From Pedobacter sp. MR2016-24 (GTDB lineage: Bacteria; Bacteroidota; Bacteroidia; Sphingobacteriales; Sphingobacteriaceae): a DNA stretch of 64,000 nt. The stretch spans positions 434,001 to 498,000 of the forward strand of contig NZ_JAPIVO010000006.1 in NCBI RefSeq assembly GCF_026239655.1. The letters run 5' to 3'. The notes under the pieces are model-generated. The model worked only from the letters and a program-made list of their open reading frames with translations, was not told the origin of the DNA and searched no databases. Position numbers and translations under genes: made by a program. Positions 61,081 to 64,000 of the stretch are shown here, piece after piece (position 1 is the stretch's first letter; each line of letters opens with the position of its first letter).

Positions 61081-62571
61081 CTAGTAACCAGGGTTTTGAG
61101 TTAAAAGATTACCACTTCTCTCAATTTCTGCCTCAGGAATAGCCCAAACCTCATTTTTGTTTGCTTTCCAGCCTTTTGGACCAAATACTTCTGCACCGCG
61201 ACCTTGGCGAATCACGTCAAAATAGCGATCATTCTCCATAGCCAGCTCCACTTGCCTTTCCTTATAGATCGCTGAACGTAATGCTGTTTGATCTATAGTA
61301 GTGACATCAGGAAGTACATTTGTTAAACTACCTCTCGCACGTGCTCTTACCTTGTTTAAAGAAATTAAGGCTGCAGTTGGGTTACTTAACTCATTCGCAG
61401 CTTCAGCATTCATAAGCAGTACATCAGCGAAACGTAATACTCTGATATTTTGCTGACTGCCTTCGTTGTAACCACTAACAAACATGCTAAACGGAACGTA
61501 TGATTTTTGATTGTACCTATCGTTAGGAACAGCATTTGTATTTGGAATTAAATCACCCTGAGGAGTGGTTTCACCTTTAAATATAATTGTTGCATTTTTT
61601 CGGGGATCCCCTGTTTCAAATGCGTTTTCAAGAACCTGAGAAGGAACGTTGAATCCCCATCCGCCACCTGGAACTCCTGCTACACCCTGTACCTGACTGT
61701 ATTGGGAGTTTGAGGCATCTTTATTTCCGAGAAGTAATTCTGACTGTATTTCGAAAATAGACTCAACATTGTTTTCATTGTTAGTACGGAATCCTTTTTC
61801 AAAATCAGGGAAAAGAGTATATCCTAAACCAATTACCTGATTCGTCAAAGCATACACGTCTGCCCATTTCTTCTGGTATAGAGCTGCTTTTGCATGCATA
61901 CCTAATGCCGCACCTTTAGTTGCACGTCCAAGATCTGCAGCACCATAAGATTGTGGTAACACTGTTGCTGCTTCAGTTAAGTCAAGTTCTATCTGCGCCC
62001 AAACTTCTGGTGCACTCGCACGCGGAATATTATACTCTGTAGCATCTATAGGTACATGCAATCTTAGCGGCACGCCACCATAAGCCCTAACTAACCTAAA
62101 ATAAGAATATGCACGTACAAATTTGGCTTCCGCCATGTATCTTGCTCTCAAAGCTTCATCCATGGAAACCTTTGAAATATTATCCAATAACTGGTTACAT
62201 AAATTGATATTTTGATATTGGCCGGTCCAGAAGCTTAAAAAAGTATTCTCAGTAGCTGTTACCGTAAAAGTATCATAGAGATTAAAAAATGTTGCATCTG
62301 TCGGCGTACTCCCTTTGTCCGCTTCATCGGAGGGAATACTTTCAATAGCCAGGGCAGGAAAAGCCACATTTTCCCAGGTGCGTAGATTCGCGTAAATACC
62401 ATTAACAGCTTTTGCAGCATCCTCTGGAGTTTGCCAGAACTGTTGTGCCGGCTGCTGACCTTGAGGATCTACATCAAGGAAACTTTTTTTGCATGAAGAT
62501 GAAATCAGTACAATAGATAATAAGAATACTGTACTACACCTTTGAATATTAAAATTTTTATAAGTTTTCAT
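61081..62571 (-). CDS. RagB/SusD family nutrient-binding lipoprotein (pair 2)
   Basis: 496 residues. Lipoprotein leader STVFLLSIVLISSSC then KKSFLDVDPQG. Typical blocks are AEAKFVRAYSYFRLVRAYGGVPL, LNKVRARARG and the end YKERQVELAMENDRYFDVIRQGR. It is the surface glycan-binding partner of the SusC encoded 11 bp upstream and belongs to the beta-glucan locus with the glycoamylase-like and GH3 genes. Confidence 0.93.
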   Translation of the reverse strand: MKTYKNFNIQRCSTVFLLSIVLISSSCKKSFLDVDPQGQQPAQQFWQTPEDAAKAVNGIYANLRTWENVAFPALAIESIPSDEADKGSTPTDATFFNLYDTFTVTATENTFLSFWTGQYQNINLCNQLLDNISKVSMDEALRARYMAEAKFVRAYSYFRLVRAYGGVPLRLHVPIDATEYNIPRASAPEVWAQIELDLTEAATVLPQSYGAADLGRATKGAALGMHAKAALYQKKWADVYALTNQVIGLGYTLFPDFEKGFRTNNENNVESIFEIQSELLLGNKDASNSQYSQVQGVAGVPGGGWGFNVPSQVLENAFETGDPRKNATIIFKGETTPQGDLIPNTNAVPNDRYNQKSYVPFSMFVSGYNEGSQQNIRVLRFADVLLMNAEAANELSNPTAALISLNKVRARARGSLTNVLPDVTTIDQTALRSAIYKERQVELAMENDRYFDVIRQGRGAEVFGPKGWKANKNEVWAIPEAEIERSGNLLTQNPGY

Positions 62572-62582
62572 TTCCTGTTCAA

Positions 62583-64000
62583 TTAAAACGTTAGATTAAC
62601 ACCTACGTTGTATGTTGCGAATAAAGGGTAAACATTGATGTCAACACCTCTGCTAGTAGGAGTTGCACCAGCTGCTGTATTGTAACCAACTTCTGGGGTA
62701 AATCCTTTATAACCAAATAAGTTGACTGCATTTTGGGCGTTAGCGAACACTCTTAATTTTTTGATCTTCCATTTTGAAACGATTTCTTCCGGCAAGGTAT
62801 AACCCACCTGTATGTTTCTTAATCTAACGTAAGCACCGCTTTCCACCCAATAAGAGTTTGCAAGGTAATTTCTACCGGAACCTAAATTTGCTGATGGGTT
62901 GGTATTCGTTGAACCTGGTCCTGTCCAACGGCTATCAAAAAATTCCTTCGTAAAGTTCTCATTACCGAATCTTGCCGACAGATTTCCATTGTAGACATCT
63001 ACACCTGCTACTCCTTGTACATCGATAGTTAAATCGAAATTCTTGTAAGCAAAGTTGGTATTTAAGCCGTATGAATATTTAGGATTAGGGTTTCCTAAAA
63101 AGATTCTGTCTTTACCGTCTATCCTGCCGTCACTATTGTTATCGGCATAAATAAAATCACCTGGCTTCGCGTCTGTTTGTGCAGAAGCAAGAACTTCGGC
63201 TGGTGTCTGGAAAATACCGGTTACCTGATATCCATAAAACATTCCGATAGGTTGATCAACAACAGTTCTTGTCGATAATACTCCACTGGTTAATCCTTCT
63301 CCTCCCTTGTCAATCGGGTTTGAACCTGAGGATACATTTAATACTTTATTATTATTAATACCAATGTTTCCACTAATACTATAAGTTAAGCCACCGGAGG
63401 TTTTATCTGACCAGGTCGCCATTAATTCAAGCCCTCTATTTCTGAAGTCGGCCTGATTACTGATTATTGAGCTGTTAATTGTCCCAATAGAACCTAATAC
63501 AGGAATGTCAAAAATAGCCTTCTGAGTTGTTTTACTATAATAGTCTGCTTCAACACTCAATTTATTAGAAAAGAAACCCATTTCCAGACCGATATCAGTT
63601 CCTACACTTCTTTCCCAAAAAATTGAGGGCGGAACAATTGTTCTGATACCAGCGCCAGTGAAAGGCTGTCCATTGAAGTAAGCAATTAAAGCCGCACTTT
63701 GATCTACAGTTTGTGTACTAGGATTAATAGGTACACCTGCATTGCCCACTACACCCCAGCTACCACGAAGTTTTAAATTGCTGAAAACCTTTTGGTCTTT
63801 CATGAAATCTTCGTTAGAAATTACCCATCCTGCACCAACTGAAGGAAAATATCCCCAAAGATTATTACCAAAAAATTGTGATGCTCCATCCGCTCTCAAT
63901 GATGCATTCAATAAGTAACGGTTATCAAAACCATAATTCACACGACTGAAATAGGATGCTACAGTATTTAAGCTTCCTTTATCTGTTATTGATCGTGTCG
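62583..64000 (-). CDS. SusC/RagA family TonB-dependent transporter (pair 2), 5' part beyond the window
   Basis: Only the C-terminal barrel part is present: about 472 codons, open to the right edge without a stop. Recognisable blocks are YFSRVNYGFDNRYLLNASLRADGASQF, NLKLRGSWGVVGN, NNSDGRIDGKDRIFLGNPNPKYSYGLN and the final strand NVGVNLTF. A GTG at 63941 is internal and not the start. It imports the glycan bound by SusD of pair 2. Confidence 0.93.
   Translation of the reverse strand, partial: TRSITDKGSLNTVASYFSRVNYGFDNRYLLNASLRADGASQFFGNNLWGYFPSVGAGWVISNEDFMKDQKVFSNLKLRGSWGVVGNAGVPINPSTQTVDQSAALIAYFNGQPFTGAGIRTIVPPSIFWERSVGTDIGLEMGFFSNKLSVEADYYSKTTQKAIFDIPVLGSIGTINSSIISNQADFRNRGLELMATWSDKTSGGLTYSISGNIGINNNKVLNVSSGSNPIDKGGEGLTSGVLSTRTVVDQPIGMFYGYQVTGIFQTPAEVLASAQTDAKPGDFIYADNNSDGRIDGKDRIFLGNPNPKYSYGLNTNFAYKNFDLTIDVQGVAGVDVYNGNLSARFGNENFTKEFFDSRWTGPGSTNTNPSANLGSGRNYLANSYWVESGAYVRLRNIQVGYTLPEEIVSKWKIKKLRVFANAQNAVNLFGYKGFTPEVGYNTAAGATPTSRGVDINVYPLFATYNVGVNLTF

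Noticed and set aside
1..64000. CRISPR array, insertion sequence or prophage
   Set aside because: No regularly spaced repeats, transposase, integrase or phage structural gene was seen on either strand.

Overview
The window looks like chromosomal DNA of a Bacteroidota bacterium, most likely Sphingobacteriaceae close to Pedobacter. The evidence is low-to-moderate GC, two SusC/SusD pairs, many Tat- or lipobox-type exported enzymes, Bacteroidota promoters of the TTTG-N19..20-TAnnTTTG kind, and family members typical of the group (BT_3928-like DoxX protein, DUF1599, SDR-type threonine dehydrogenase, GH3-like acyl-amide synthetase next to lptB). No insertion sequence, phage module or CRISPR array is visible. 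The assignment to a genus is an inference.

Left part (1-7600): the 5' end of an RND efflux operon (adaptor cut by the window edge, TolC-like channel, TetR regulator with a palindrome over its own -7 box), a second TetR, murB, an ECF sigma factor, a fused two-domain lycopene cyclase translationally coupled to a small cytochrome b5-like protein, a PfkB sugar kinase, and two identical tRNA-Asn genes, each followed by a terminator.

7600-13000: a co-directional set made of haem oxygenase, cupin, CDP-alcohol transferase-like protein, a CRP-domain histidine kinase and a response regulator fused to a glutaredoxin-like and a thioredoxin-reductase-like module. Both of the last two modules have lost their redox cysteines. 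A GAF-HisKA protein without an ATPase domain faces this set. This is the most unusual signalling locus in the window.

13000-37500: mostly housekeeping genes (recJ, lptB, gcvP, pdxJ, ahcY, bacilliredoxin, diadenylate cyclase, folP, aroK, truA, dacB, asd) with a few less ordinary neighbours: a deacetylase-like protein with a damaged metal site, a lone OppB-type permease, a GH20 hexosaminidase and a lamin-tail surface protein.

37500-49000: an eleven-gene region on the minus strand that reads as a periplasmic/cytoplasmic sugar oxidation system. It holds a GMC oxidoreductase with its Tat-type subunit 3, a lipoprotein cytochrome c, two Gfo/Idh/MocA dehydrogenases, a DUF1080 (3-keto-glycoside hydrolase family) lipoprotein, an MFS permease and four TIM-barrel isomerase/epimerases. 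By family knowledge this fits oxidation of glycosides at C3, cleavage of the keto-glycoside and uptake of the product. A tandem palindromic repeat splits the region, and paralogous isomerases sit at both ends.

49000-64000: SDR threonine dehydrogenase, YebC, a secreted esterase, a SusC/SusD pair without linked enzymes, then a polysaccharide utilisation locus (SusC cut by the right edge, SusD, a glycoamylase-like/GH144-type protein, GH3 beta-glucosidase). The enzyme pairing suggests beta-1,2-glucan or a similar beta-glucan as substrate.
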